From: Flectobacillus sp.
Lineage (GTDB): Bacteria > Bacteroidota > Bacteroidia > Cytophagales > Spirosomataceae
Direction: 5' to 3'
Assembly (NCBI GenBank): GCA_029865665.1
Contig: JARXAV010000259.1
Location: 1 to 10,829 of the forward strand
DNA length: 10,829 nucleotides
Below, one piece after another: positions 1-6,989 of this stretch. Position 1 is the first letter of the stretch. Every line of letters begins with the position of its first letter. Under the pieces are notes generated by a model. The model saw nothing but the letters and a program-made list of their open reading frames with translations. It had not been told where the DNA came from and made no database searches. Made by a program: the position numbers and the translations under genes.

Positions 1-30
1 TTAACTTGGGCAATGATTTACAAGTTCTAA
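1..30 (+). CDS. C-terminal end of an upstream gene, probably an outer-membrane beta-barrel protein (partial)
   Basis: Reading from base 1, nine codons encode LTWAMIYKF followed by TAA at 28-30. Hydrophobic or aromatic residues sit at every second position counted back from the terminal Phe (F, Y, M, W, L), which is the pattern of the last beta-strand and BAM recognition signal of outer-membrane barrel proteins. A hairpin starts 13 bases after the stop, as expected downstream of a gene. A porin-like protein next to amt would make sense as an entry route for small solutes, but that is inference. Nine residues cannot identify a family, and the reading frame is chosen because it gives this signal, so this is a moderate call. 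Confidence 0.45.
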   Translation, partial: LTWAMIYKF

Positions 31-42
31 GGAAAAATTTGT

Positions 43-79
43 AAGGTAGTCGAAAATTGATTTAAATTTCGACTACCTT
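43..79 (+). terminator. Long hairpin between the upstream gene and amt (terminator or amt leader element)
   Basis: Bases 43-55 (AAGGTAGTCGAAA) are perfectly complementary to 67-79, a 13-bp stem that continues after one mismatch with two more pairs around a 5-base loop. It lies 13 bases after the upstream stop codon and 50 bases before the amt ATG. Only three Ts follow it on the + strand, so it is a weak intrinsic terminator. On the minus strand the tail is also only moderately T-rich. It could instead be an mRNA-stability hairpin or an operator for amt. No convincing -33/-7 promoter pair is visible between it and amt; the closest is TAATTCTG at 86-93, one mismatch from the -7 consensus. Confidence 0.5.
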
Positions 80-129
80 TAACGATAATTCTGTAAACAA
101 TTCCATAATCCTTTTAAATTTCAACTACT

Positions 130-1464
130 ATGTCACAACAAAAACCCACTTGGATTCCTATGTTAATTTTGCTTGCTGTAGCACTTGCAGCGGCATTCGT
201 ACCAGGCCCAGGAGCTGCCATCACTGAAGGTATTAACTCTGGAGACACAGCTTGGATGTTGGTTTCATCTGGTTTAGTTCTTTTAATGACTCCAGGCTTA
301 GCATATTTCTACGGAGGTATGGTTAATCACAAAAATGTTATTTCAACAATGTTGCAGTCATTCATCGCAATGGGTGTAATTACATTGATTTGGGTAATTT
401 TCGGTTTCTCTTTAGCATTCGGTGATTCAATCGGTGGTTTTGTAGGAAATCCAATGACATTCTTCATGTTCAAAGGTGTATTTGATGGTAAGCCTTGGCC
501 TTTGGCAGCTACTATTCCATTCGCTTTGTTTGCTTTCTTCCAAATGAAATTTGCGGTAATCACTCCTGCGTTAATTTCAGGTGCTTTGGCTGAACGTATC
601 AATTTCCGTGCATTCGTATTATTCATGGTATTATTCTGTGTGATTGTTTATGCTCCATTAGCTCACTGGACATGGCATCCAGATGGTTGGTTGTTCAAAT
701 ACGGTGTGTTAGACTTCGCAGGTGGTACTGTTGTACACATGTCTGCTGGTTGGGCTGCATTAGCAGGTGCTATTTACTTAAAACGTCGTAAGTCTCACGT
801 TGAAGCGAACATTTTACCTCCAGCAAACATCCCTTACGTATTATTAGGAACAGCTTTATTATGGTTCGGTTGGTTCGGTTTCAACGCAGGTTCAGCAGTA
901 GGTGCAGGTCCATTAGCAGTAACAGCATTCGCTACAACACACGTTGCAGCAGCAGCAGCAGGTTTATCATGGGTTTTATTTGATGTAACTCGTGGACGTA
1001 AAGTTTCTGCATTAGGTTTCTGTATCGGTGCGGTTGTTGGTTTAGTAGCAATCACTCCAGCATCAGGTTTTGTTTCGGTAACAGTAGCTATCTTTATTGG
1101 TACAGTAGCAGCAATCGTTTCTAACATCGCAGCACACTGGAGAGCTAACTCGAAATTAGATGATACATTAGACGTATTCCCTTGCCACGGTATGGGCGGT
1201 ATGATGGGTATGCTATTGACAGGTTTATTTGCTTCTAAAGCGATCAACGCTGCAGTAGTAGAAGAAGGTTTATTCGTATCTGGAGACCCTGCTTTATTCA
1301 TCAAACACTTGGTAGCATTAGTAGTAGTTTCTGCTTTCGCTTTTGGTGCATCATTCGTTTTATTATTCATCACTGACAAAATCATCCCTCTTCGTGTAAC
1401 TGAAGAAGAAGAAAGATTAGGTCTTGATATCTCTCAACACGACGAGTCTATCGCTGAAGCTTAA
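130..1464 (+). CDS. amt: Ammonium channel Amt
   Basis: Encodes a 444-residue inner-membrane Amt/Rh channel that takes up ammonium, presumably feeding the two glutamine synthetases nearby. An N-terminal hydrophobic segment (about residues 8-24) may be a signal peptide or extra helix; about eleven further membrane helices follow. The family signatures are clear: ALAERINF (152-159), LDFAGGTVVHMSAG with Asp195 and the first pore His at 203, GWFGFNAGSA with Phe251 and Ser255, and FPCHGMGG with the second pore His at 353. Compared with E. coli AmtB these match D160, H168, F215, S219 and H318; Phe141 and Trp182 match the gate Phe107 and Trp148. The C-terminal tail (RVTEEEERLGLDISQHDES) keeps the conserved cytoplasmic region that contacts PII proteins, although no glnK gene lies in this window. 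The ATG at 130 is the only sensible start. Transcription appears to end at tandem hairpins downstream. Confidence 0.96.
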   Translation: MSQQKPTWIPMLILLAVALAAAFVPGPGAAITEGINSGDTAWMLVSSGLVLLMTPGLAYFYGGMVNHKNVISTMLQSFIAMGVITLIWVIFGFSLAFGDSIGGFVGNPMTFFMFKGVFDGKPWPLAATIPFALFAFFQMKFAVITPALISGALAERINFRAFVLFMVLFCVIVYAPLAHWTWHPDGWLFKYGVLDFAGGTVVHMSAGWAALAGAIYLKRRKSHVEANILPPANIPYVLLGTALLWFGWFGFNAGSAVGAGPLAVTAFATTHVAAAAAGLSWVLFDVTRGRKVSALGFCIGAVVGLVAITPASGFVSVTVAIFIGTVAAIVSNIAAHWRANSKLDDTLDVFPCHGMGGMMGMLLTGLFASKAINAAVVEEGLFVSGDPALFIKHLVALVVVSAFAFGASFVLLFITDKIIPLRVTEEEERLGLDISQHDESIAEA

Positions 1465-1490
1465 TAAAAACTAACAATATTGTAACATAG

Positions 1491-1520
1491 CCACAAGTAA
1501 TGGTTCTTGTGGTTTTGTTT
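1491..1520 (+). terminator. Intrinsic terminator of amt (first hairpin)
   Basis: CCACAAG (1491-1497) pairs with CTTGTGG (1506-1512) around an 8-base loop, and TTTTGTTT follows directly. It begins 27 bases after the amt stop codon. The G+C-containing 7-bp stem plus T tract fits a rho-independent terminator. Confidence 0.8.
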
Positions 1521-1527
1521 CAGAAGG

Positions 1528-1558
1528 AAAGTTGTCTGTCTCTGACGGGCAACTTTTT
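1528..1558 (+). terminator. Second hairpin downstream of amt (tandem terminator)
   Basis: AAAGTTG (1528-1534) pairs with CAACTTT (1550-1556). The stem continues inward with G-U and Watson-Crick pairs (GTC/GAC at the top) to a 3-base loop, giving about 13 pairs. The last Ts run on to a TTTTT tract (1554-1558). It sits 15 bases after the first terminator, so it is probably a back-up terminator for amt transcription, which faces the convergent mtaB gene. Confidence 0.65.
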
Positions 1559-1619
1559 GCGTTTAATGAGTCAGTATTCGTTAATAGAATATCCGTTATC
1601 AGAAATAGGGATATTAAGT

Positions 1620-1733
1620 AATGATTTTAAATTATGAATTTTAAATTTAATGTCCTACTAATCAAGTCTATCTATGTAGTTAAATATGTCGGGGTACTTA
1701 AATCCAAAATCCAACATTCAAAATCCATCATTC
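1620..1733. repeat. Imperfect inverted repeat of GATTTT/GAATTTT type, MITE- or REP-like
   Basis: The left arm (1620-1650, AATGATTTTAAATTATGAAT and onward) resembles the reverse complement of the right arm (1698-1733, which reads AAATCCAAAATCC and so on). Over the best 16-base block (left 1635-1650) about 13 positions agree, and most differences are A/G changes that would still pair as G-U in RNA. The 47-base interior is unremarkable. The degenerate ATCCAAAATCCAACATTCAAAATCC texture suggests an intergenic repeat family, but copy number cannot be seen here. Low sequence complexity makes chance pairing easier. Confidence 0.4.
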
Positions 1734-1756
1734 TCATAGAAGTTTTTCCCATAAAA

Positions 1757-1784
1757 AAAGCCATTCCTGTCACGGAATAGCTTT
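1757..1784 (-). terminator. Intrinsic terminator of mtaB
   Basis: On the minus strand an 11-bp stem (AAAGCTATTCC with GGAATGGCTTT, one G-U pair) closes a 6-base loop and is followed by a run of seven Ts (complement of 1753-1759). It lies 26 bases beyond the mtaB stop codon. It is a strong, conventional rho-independent terminator. Confidence 0.88.
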
Positions 1785-1809
1785 AGACTTATAATCTCTT
1801 CTTATGTTC

Positions 1810-3186
1810 TTAGTGTTTTTCGTAAACCTGTTCAGGTTCTTCGACTTCTACTAACATTTTTTCATTGATAGCAACTAATTGTACTTGCTTCGTTTCGTTG
1901 ATTAATAGCGGGTCATATTTTGCGGTAATACGTACATAGTTTTCTGTGAATCCTTGCATCTGACCATCTTCGATATCTTCTTCAAACAAGACTGTAAATG
2001 TCTTTCCTAGTTGTTGTTCGTAGAAATAACGGCGTTTTTTGTCTGATAAAATGTGAAGCATTTTAGAACGCTCTGAACGCTTGCTCTGTGGTACTACAGG
2101 TTTGATTGCTACAGCAGCTGTATTTTCTCTCTCTGAGTAGGTAAAAACATGCAAATAGCTAATCGGTAACTCATTAATAAAGTTGTATGATTCTAAAAAC
2201 TCTTCTTCCGTTTCGCCAGGATGCCCCACAATTACATCTACGCCAATACAGCAGTCAGGCATAAGTTGCTTTATTTTCGTGACACGGTCGAGGTATAAAT
2301 CACGTTTGTAACGACGCTTCATTAACGCCAATACTTTGCTCGAACCCGATTGTAAAGGAATATGGAAATGGGGTACAAAACGTTTTGACTGTGCTACGAA
2401 TGCAATGATTTCGTCGGTCAAGAGGTTTGGTTCAATAGAAGAAATTCTAAAGCGGTCAATTCCATCAACTTCATCCAAGGCTTTAACTAAATCGAAAAAT
2501 GTCTCTTCTCGTTGTCCGTTCCGAAGACCAAAATCTCCAATATTAACGCCTGTCAATACAATTTCACGTACTCCACTAGCCGCAATTTCTTGGGCAGCTT
2601 TCACCACGTTTGCAATAGTGTCCGAACGACTAGCTCCTCTTGCCAGCGGAATGGTACAGTATGAGCATGGATAATCACAACCATCCTGTACTTTCAAGAA
2701 AGTACGAGTACGGTCATTTAACGAATAGGAAGTATGATAATCAACCGCTTCTTCAATGGATTGATTATAGACTTTCGCTTTTGTACCCGTAGGTTCTTTC
2801 ACAAAACCGTCTAATAAATCTATTAATTGAAATTTTTCAGCAGCTCCCAAAACAGCATCAACTCCTTCAATATCAGCAATTTCTTGTGGTTTTAATTGAG
2901 CATAACATCCGATAATGGTTACGTAACCATCTGGGTTTATTTTCTTGGCTTCTTTAACGATTTTCTTACACTTCTTGTCTGCATTTTCCGTAACAGAACA
3001 GGTATTTATAATAAAAATGTCTGGTTCTTGATTGAACTCTACTTTCGTATATCCTTTATTTTCAAACATTCTCGAAATCGTGGATGTTTCGGAATAGTTT
3101 AGTTTACAGCCGAGTGTGTAGAAGGCTACTTTTTTCTTAGCTTCTACAGAATCTAGTATATGTTCGGATGATTGCATTGATTTCAT
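1810..3186 (-). CDS. mtaB: tRNA (N6-threonylcarbamoyladenosine(37)-C2)-methylthiotransferase MtaB
   Basis: A 458-residue radical-SAM enzyme predicted to add a methylthio group to t6A37 of tRNAs reading ANN codons, giving ms2t6A. The N-terminal MTTase domain has the three auxiliary-cluster cysteines at 27 (TLGCKLNYSET), 63 (NTCSVTENADKK) and 94 (IGCYAQ). The radical-SAM cluster motif CDYPCSYC follows with cysteines 170, 174 and 177. A TRAM-like RNA-binding domain occupies about residues 390-450. The TLGCKLNYSET and NTCSVTENADKKC signatures favour the MtaB/e-MTAB branch over MiaB or RimO. The ATG at 3184-3186 is used; a second ATG three codons later is equally possible. The gene lies 61 bases after the LtaS-like gene on the same strand and has a candidate promoter of its own, so it may be transcribed alone or by read-through. 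It ends at a strong terminator. Confidence 0.93.
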   Translation of the reverse strand: MKSMQSSEHILDSVEAKKKVAFYTLGCKLNYSETSTISRMFENKGYTKVEFNQEPDIFIINTCSVTENADKKCKKIVKEAKKINPDGYVTIIGCYAQLKPQEIADIEGVDAVLGAAEKFQLIDLLDGFVKEPTGTKAKVYNQSIEEAVDYHTSYSLNDRTRTFLKVQDGCDYPCSYCTIPLARGASRSDTIANVVKAAQEIAASGVREIVLTGVNIGDFGLRNGQREETFFDLVKALDEVDGIDRFRISSIEPNLLTDEIIAFVAQSKRFVPHFHIPLQSGSSKVLALMKRRYKRDLYLDRVTKIKQLMPDCCIGVDVIVGHPGETEEEFLESYNFINELPISYLHVFTYSERENTAAVAIKPVVPQSKRSERSKMLHILSDKKRRYFYEQQLGKTFTVLFEEDIEDGQMQGFTENYVRITAKYDPLLINETKQVQLVAINEKMLVEVEEPEQVYEKH

Positions 3187-3236
3187 GGCGTTTTAATGAC
3201 GAGTAGCCGTTCAAAAACAGCTATTCTAAGCAAGTA

Positions 3237-3244
3237 CAAAGGTA
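3237..3244 (-). promoter_or_regulatory. Candidate -7 promoter element for mtaB
   Basis: On the minus strand TACCTTTG is an exact match to the Bacteroidota -7 consensus TAnnTTTG. It overlaps the end of the preceding LtaS-like gene boundary and would give a leader of roughly 45 bases before the mtaB ATG. No good -33 TTTG is present at the expected distance (only a T-rich stretch), so the call rests on one element. Confidence 0.35.
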
Positions 3245-3247
3245 AGA

Positions 3248-5095
3248 CTATTTCTTTAAAAAGTCTTCGTATGCGTGTTGAAGAAAGGCCTGTCCCGTTT
3301 TTAAAGTAGCTAAGTTGGTGCTTCCTCCTTGCTGAATCTGATGTTTTCCTTGATTGTCGTAAGTAAGCCAGCCTTTTTGATTCAATACACCAAAGCCATC
3401 GTTGAAAGCAAAGTAGGCGAATGGTTTATACTCAGGACTAAACAGATTTTTAGACCAAGTATATTGCTCATTGGGTATGTTGAGTTGTGCTAGAAGGCTT
3501 TTAGCTAAGTCGTTTTGAGAACAGACTGACTTGTTTTTTCCAAAGAAAGCAGGGTCGATAGCACCACCCGTCCAAAGCATGGGTATATGGAAGTCTTCAA
3601 TTTTGGATGGATTTTCGGGCATTCGATGACCGTGGTCGGCTAGGATGATGACAATGGTATTATTCCACCAAGTCTGTTTTTTAGCACTTCTTATGAAGTT
3701 TCCCAAACTTTGGTCTGTATAATGATGAGCATTAACGAATAATTGCTCTTCTGAATTCCCTTGGAACGTTTTTGCAACGGGAACTTCAAAAGGTTCGTGA
3801 CTGCTTAATGTAAAAAAGTTGATGAAAAAAGGTTGTTGAGCTGTTTTTAGGTCAGTTAATATTCGATTAAAAACAACATGATCGTGAGCTCCCCATTTGG
3901 AGTTCATATCTTTTTCGTCAAAACTGTCTTTATTGATGAAATGCTGTATTTGCCCCTGTAACATATACGATTTTATATTGGCAAATTCAGGTTCGCCACC
4001 ATAATACCAACTGGTTGAATAGCCATTTTGAGCAAAATCTTGACTCAAAACAGGAAGTTTTACCGTTTTTTTAGGCATTGTCATAATACTTTTAGTCGGT
4101 TGGGCAGGGTAGCCACTCAAAATAGCGACCAGCCCTTTGTCCGAACGGTCACCGCTGGCATAACATTGTGAAAAGAAAATACTTTCCTTAGTAAGTTGTT
4201 CAAGCTCTGGCAGAATTTCTTTACCTTGTTCTTTGCGGAACATCAATTTATAGCTTAGACTTTCCCAAGTAATGATTAAAACATTGGGTTTTGTAATGCC
4301 TTTTTTAAGAACGGACTGTGTAATACCTTTGTCCTGATACAACGAATCTATCCGTTGAGTTACTTCTTTTTCAGGTAAATACAAATACGGGTTTGATTGA
4401 TTAGACGTTTGATTGACGATGGAATCAAAGAAATTCCAGTCGGTATTTATAGCTGCTTGGTTAGCATATAAATTGGTTGAAAAATAAACGCTACTCTGAT
4501 TCATCGGGGCAATTTGGAAGCCACCTCGAATGGGAATGATTAAAAAGCCAGCCAGCGTCAATCGGAAAAAGGGTGCTATTTTATACGTTTTACTCTGGTA
4601 GGGAATACTAAAACAGTAGGTGTCAAATAGCATTTTTGTTAGACCTATAAGTAACAGAAAGCAAAAACTTAAAGCACCCAAAGGCGAAGAACTAGCTGAA
4701 CCCAACATCTCAATCGGATGAGACAGATACATAAGTGGAGTTGCATCCAACCGATAGCCCCATGCAGTATATAGTTGTAAATCTACACAAATGAGTATTG
4801 CACTCATGAAACCTACGGTATAGGTGTAATATCGAACAACTTTTACCAGTTTGTTTTCGGGGTCTATACAGCCAAATAGTGAAAGCATTAGTGCAGGAAG
4901 TACACTCAAATAGGCAGCAAACGATAAATCCATTTTTAAGCCGTGGATGATTATCAGTACAATTGTTTTTACTGAAAGCGTTGCCGTTTTTTCAAAATGG
5001 TATGCAAGAAATAATAGCTTTGCGATCAAGAAATGGGCAATCCAAAGTATATAGTAATTCCGATAGAATTTCAGATTTGTTTTGAAGAGATACAC
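3248..5095 (-). CDS. LtaS/sulfatase-family membrane transferase (phosphoglycerol or phosphoethanolamine transferase-like)
   Basis: A 615-residue inner-membrane protein of the lipoteichoic acid synthase/alkaline phosphatase superfamily. About five hydrophobic helices fill residues 12-192 and a large periplasmic catalytic domain follows from about 265. Visible active-site motifs are NVLIITWES with metal ligand Glu278, GDRSDKG with Ser318 at the nucleophile position (Thr300 in S. aureus LtaS), SSHEPF with His433, and ILADHGH with Asp487 and His488. Members move phosphoglycerol or phosphoethanolamine groups from phospholipids to envelope glycans or lipids; the acceptor in this organism is unknown. 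Gram-negative Bacteroidota lack lipoteichoic acid, so LtaS itself is not the right name. The start is GTG at 5093-5095: the frame is open only eight codons further upstream to a stop, contains no ATG there, and the next Met (55) would remove the first helix. Downstream lies mtaB. Confidence 0.88.
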   Translation of the reverse strand: MYLFKTNLKFYRNYYILWIAHFLIAKLLFLAYHFEKTATLSVKTIVLIIIHGLKMDLSFAAYLSVLPALMLSLFGCIDPENKLVKVVRYYTYTVGFMSAILICVDLQLYTAWGYRLDATPLMYLSHPIEMLGSASSSPLGALSFCFLLLIGLTKMLFDTYCFSIPYQSKTYKIAPFFRLTLAGFLIIPIRGGFQIAPMNQSSVYFSTNLYANQAAINTDWNFFDSIVNQTSNQSNPYLYLPEKEVTQRIDSLYQDKGITQSVLKKGITKPNVLIITWESLSYKLMFRKEQGKEILPELEQLTKESIFFSQCYASGDRSDKGLVAILSGYPAQPTKSIMTMPKKTVKLPVLSQDFAQNGYSTSWYYGGEPEFANIKSYMLQGQIQHFINKDSFDEKDMNSKWGAHDHVVFNRILTDLKTAQQPFFINFFTLSSHEPFEVPVAKTFQGNSEEQLFVNAHHYTDQSLGNFIRSAKKQTWWNNTIVIILADHGHRMPENPSKIEDFHIPMLWTGGAIDPAFFGKNKSVCSQNDLAKSLLAQLNIPNEQYTWSKNLFSPEYKPFAYFAFNDGFGVLNQKGWLTYDNQGKHQIQQGGSTNLATLKTGQAFLQHAYEDFLKK

Positions 5096-5205
5096 GATAG
5101 ATTTATTGTTAAGTGAATATTATTGATCTTGTGTAAAATATAACATTCAATTAATCTAAAGTAGTTCATTCTTTTTAATAGATTTTTTAAGATATGGGAA
5201 AAGCA

Positions 5206-5231
5206 AAAGCCCATCATTTCTGACGGGCTTT
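5206..5231 (-). terminator. Intrinsic terminator of the type II glutamine synthetase gene
   Basis: On the minus strand AAAGCCCGTCA pairs with TGATGGGCTTT (11 bp, one G-U pair) closed by a GAAA tetraloop. A T-rich tail (TTTTGCTTTT) overlaps the base of the stem. It begins about 28 bases after the glnA stop, so the LtaS-like gene 110 bases further on is probably a separate transcription unit. Confidence 0.88.
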
Positions 5232-5258
5232 CGTATATTCTTAATCAAAAAAACGAAA

Positions 5259-6284
5259 TTAGAACTTTGCAGTTTTAACAGTTTTGATGATACGAGCAGC
5301 AACTTTGTATGGATCTGCAGCAGAGTTTGGACGACGATCTTCCAACCATCCTTTCCATCCTTTTTGTACCGCTGCGATAGGGATACGGATAGAAGCACCA
5401 CGGTCAGATACACCGTAAGAGAATGAGTCGATTGATTGAGTTTCGTGTTTACCAGTTAAACGTAAGTGGTTATCTGGACCGTAAACTTCAATGTGTTCTT
5501 TTACAACTGGAGCAAATGCTTCACAGATAGCGTCATAAACTTCTTTGTTACCTGCTGTTCTTAAAGCAGTGTTAGAGAAGTTAGCGTGCATACCTGAACC
5601 ATTCCAGTCAGTATCGCCAAGTGGCTTACAGTGGTAGTTAACCCATAAACCGTATTTTTCACACGTTCTTTCCAATAAGTAACGAGCAACCCAGATTTCA
5701 TCACCTGCTTGTTTCGCTCCTTTTGCAAAACATTGGAATTCCCACTGACCAGCAGCAACCTCAGCGTTGATACCTTCAACGTTTAAGCCAGCTTGTAAGC
5801 AGTATTCTAAATGTTCTTCGATAATGTTACGACCGTAAGCATTTTTAGCACCTACTGAACAGTAGTATGGACCTTGTGGACGTGGGTACCCGTTTGCTGG
5901 GAAACCAAGAGGAAGGTTTGTAGCTAAGTCATACAAGAAATATTCTTGTTCGAAACCAAACCAGAAATCATTGTCATCATCTTCGATAGTAGCACGACCA
6001 TTTGATTCGTGAGCATTACCGTTAGAATCTAAAACTTCGCACATTACAAGGTATGCAGGAGTTCCTAATAAAGAACGTTCTGGATCCTTACAGATATAAA
6101 CTGGCTTCAACTGACAGTCAGAAGAACCACCTGGAGCTTGCTCAGTAGAAGAACCATCAAAAGACCACATATCACAGTCTTCTAATTTACCGCTGAAATC
6201 GTTTTCGATTTTAGTTTTGCTTCTAAGGCTTTGAACTGGTTTATAACCATCGAGCCAAATGTACTCAAGTTTAGCTTTTGCCAT
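5259..6284 (-). CDS. glnA: Glutamine synthetase, type II (eukaryote-like GSII)
   Basis: A 341-residue cytosolic enzyme that condenses glutamate and ammonium to glutamine with ATP. Length and motifs are those of the short GSII class, not the roughly 470-residue GSI. The N-terminal beta-grasp part carries WSFDGSST (40-47). The catalytic barrel contains the metal-binding FGFEQEYF (Glu112, Glu114), NAEVAAGQWEFQ (173-184, Glu174), NGSGMHANFS with His233, LTGKHET (276-282), RGASIRIP with Arg299, and LEDRRPNSAADPY with Glu315. All expected active-site residues are present. The GSI adenylylation-site region is absent, so GlnE-type control is not expected. The gene is divergent from glnN across an 816-base spacer and about 3.8 kb from amt. 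It has a good Bacteroidota promoter just upstream and its own terminator, suggesting a single-gene unit. The symbol glnA is commonly used but does not separate this class from GSI. Confidence 0.95.
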   Translation of the reverse strand: MAKAKLEYIWLDGYKPVQSLRSKTKIENDFSGKLEDCDMWSFDGSSTEQAPGGSSDCQLKPVYICKDPERSLLGTPAYLVMCEVLDSNGNAHESNGRATIEDDDNDFWFGFEQEYFLYDLATNLPLGFPANGYPRPQGPYYCSVGAKNAYGRNIIEEHLEYCLQAGLNVEGINAEVAAGQWEFQCFAKGAKQAGDEIWVARYLLERTCEKYGLWVNYHCKPLGDTDWNGSGMHANFSNTALRTAGNKEVYDAICEAFAPVVKEHIEVYGPDNHLRLTGKHETQSIDSFSYGVSDRGASIRIPIAAVQKGWKGWLEDRRPNSAADPYKVAARIIKTVKTAKF

Positions 6285-6335
6285 GATAATTAACAGAGAT
6301 TTTATTATTTAGTAACGATTTTCTTAATTATGACA

Positions 6336-6368
6336 CAAATATAAACGCATTTATGAGAATAATCCAAA
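6336..6368 (-). promoter_or_regulatory. Promoter of the type II glutamine synthetase gene
   Basis: Read on the minus strand, TTTG (complement of 6365-6368) and TATATTTG (complement of 6336-6343) match the -33 and -7 Bacteroidota consensus exactly, with 21 bases between them. Transcription would start near 6329, giving a leader of about 45 bases to the ATG at 6284. This is the best promoter in the window judged by distance and match. Confidence 0.6.
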
Positions 6369-6475
6369 AAAAAACGAAGAATTAGTTTAAAATTTATCCT
6401 CTTTTTTTTTGTTTTTCATTTAGTGTTAAAATAACGTAAAATAATAGTACTATACCGTTAAATGGCGAATTATAT

Positions 6476-6509
6476 TTTGTCTATCTCAAAAATACGAGAT
6501 ATAATTTTG
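6476..6509 (+). promoter_or_regulatory. Candidate + strand promoter with a dyad in its spacer
   Basis: TTTG (6476-6479) and TAATTTTG (6502-6509) match the -33 and -7 Bacteroidota elements exactly, with a 22-base spacer. Inside the spacer lies a 6-bp dyad, TATCTC (6482-6487) and GAGATA (6496-6501), separated by 8 bases, a possible repressor or activator site. Transcription would begin near 6515. AT-rich sequence produces such matches by chance at moderate rate, so the terminator downstream is the main support. Confidence 0.45.
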
Positions 6510-6514
6510 GTATT

Positions 6515-6701
6515 GCAAGGAGATGCCAAATATTTCTCGAAGTTCTAATTTTTATTATATTTTTTCTTTGATGTGTTAAGTAAATTTTAAAATTCTAGGT
6601 TTTGTATTAAATTGGTTTCAGTCTTTTGTTTGTAAATACTTGAATTAGAGGTCTGAAAACATACGCATTATTAAGTAATTGTACTCAATAATGCTTTTTT
6701 T
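6515..6701 (+). ncRNA. Candidate small non-coding RNA (or terminated glnN leader)
   Basis: A transcript of about 187 nucleotides is implied by a promoter match at 6476-6509 and a strong intrinsic terminator at 6665-6701. No protein-coding frame longer than 18 codons with a start is apparent inside it. It could be an independent small RNA, perhaps nitrogen-linked given its place between two glutamine synthetase genes, or the prematurely terminated form of a very long glnN leader. It matches no RNA family that I recognise. Only the terminator is certain by eye; the 5' end is inferred. Confidence 0.4.
6665..6701 (+). terminator. Strong orphan intrinsic terminator in the divergent spacer
   Basis: GCATTATT (6665-6672) pairs perfectly with AATAATGC (6687-6694). 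After one A-C mismatch the stem continues with AGTA (6674-6677) and TACT (6682-6685) to a 4-base loop. Seven Ts follow (6695-6701). It points away from glnA and lies 400 bases before glnN, so it ends no annotated gene. Confidence 0.75.
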
Positions 6702-6914
6702 ACTTCTTTTTAGGCCTTATTATGCTGTTTTTTCCGTTTTTAGCTAGTAGGACACATTTAGTTATTTGTTTTTGAATGCTTGTTTTTTGAAAATCTTCCT
6801 TATATTTTTGGAAACGGGTATTTACAATGCGTTATTCTTTGTATTGTTCTAACCCAATAGTCAATATAGTTAAATGTTGTTTTGCCAATCTGTTTTCAAC
6901 GTAAATAGTATAGA

Positions 6915-6941
6915 TTTGATAAAGTTTACTACATTACTTTG
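6915..6941 (+). promoter_or_regulatory. glnN: Candidate glnN promoter
   Basis: TTTG (6915-6918) and TTACTTTG (6934-6941, seven of eight matches to TAnnTTTG) are separated by 15 bases, slightly short of the usual 17-23. Transcription would start near 6948 and give a leader of about 150 bases. An AACGTAA motif (6898-6904) lies just upstream. The alternative at 6780-6810 has a better -7 but a longer leader. Confidence 0.3.
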
Positions 6942-6989
6942 TCCGTTTCGCTTATAGGGTAGTTAATCAAAACACTTCATTAATAAAGG

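Larger units (their letters stand above)
1465..1809. other. Convergent intergenic region between amt and mtaB, no gene seen
   Basis: This 345-base stretch lies between two gene 3' ends. It holds the two amt terminators, a degenerate inverted repeat (1620-1733) and the mtaB terminator. No open reading frame with a plausible start, no tRNA and no promoter pair was recognised. The stretch 1559-1619 shows nothing distinctive. Confidence 0.7.

Noticed and set aside
834..1385. A 183-codon open frame on the minus strand inside amt
   Set aside because: It lies fully opposite a clearly conserved gene, its protein is a low-complexity mix of Ala, Thr, Asn and Pro typical of antisense frames, and no family is recognisable.
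3187..3247. A hairpin between the LtaS-like gene and mtaB (GAATAGCTG with CGGCTACTC on the minus strand)
   Set aside because: The stem has a mismatch and no T tract follows, so it was not called a terminator.
6523..6579. An 18-codon reading frame with ATG directly after AAGGAG inside the candidate small RNA
   Set aside because: The purine-rich stretch touches the ATG with no spacing, the peptide has no recognisable character, and such frames are common by chance. It was not called as a leader peptide.
6691..6788. Three similar ATGC(T/TG/TTG) plus T6 strings at 6691-6701, 6722-6733 and 6776-6788
   Set aside because: The region is very T-rich, the copies differ in spacing and only the first follows a real hairpin, so this was not called a repeat array.
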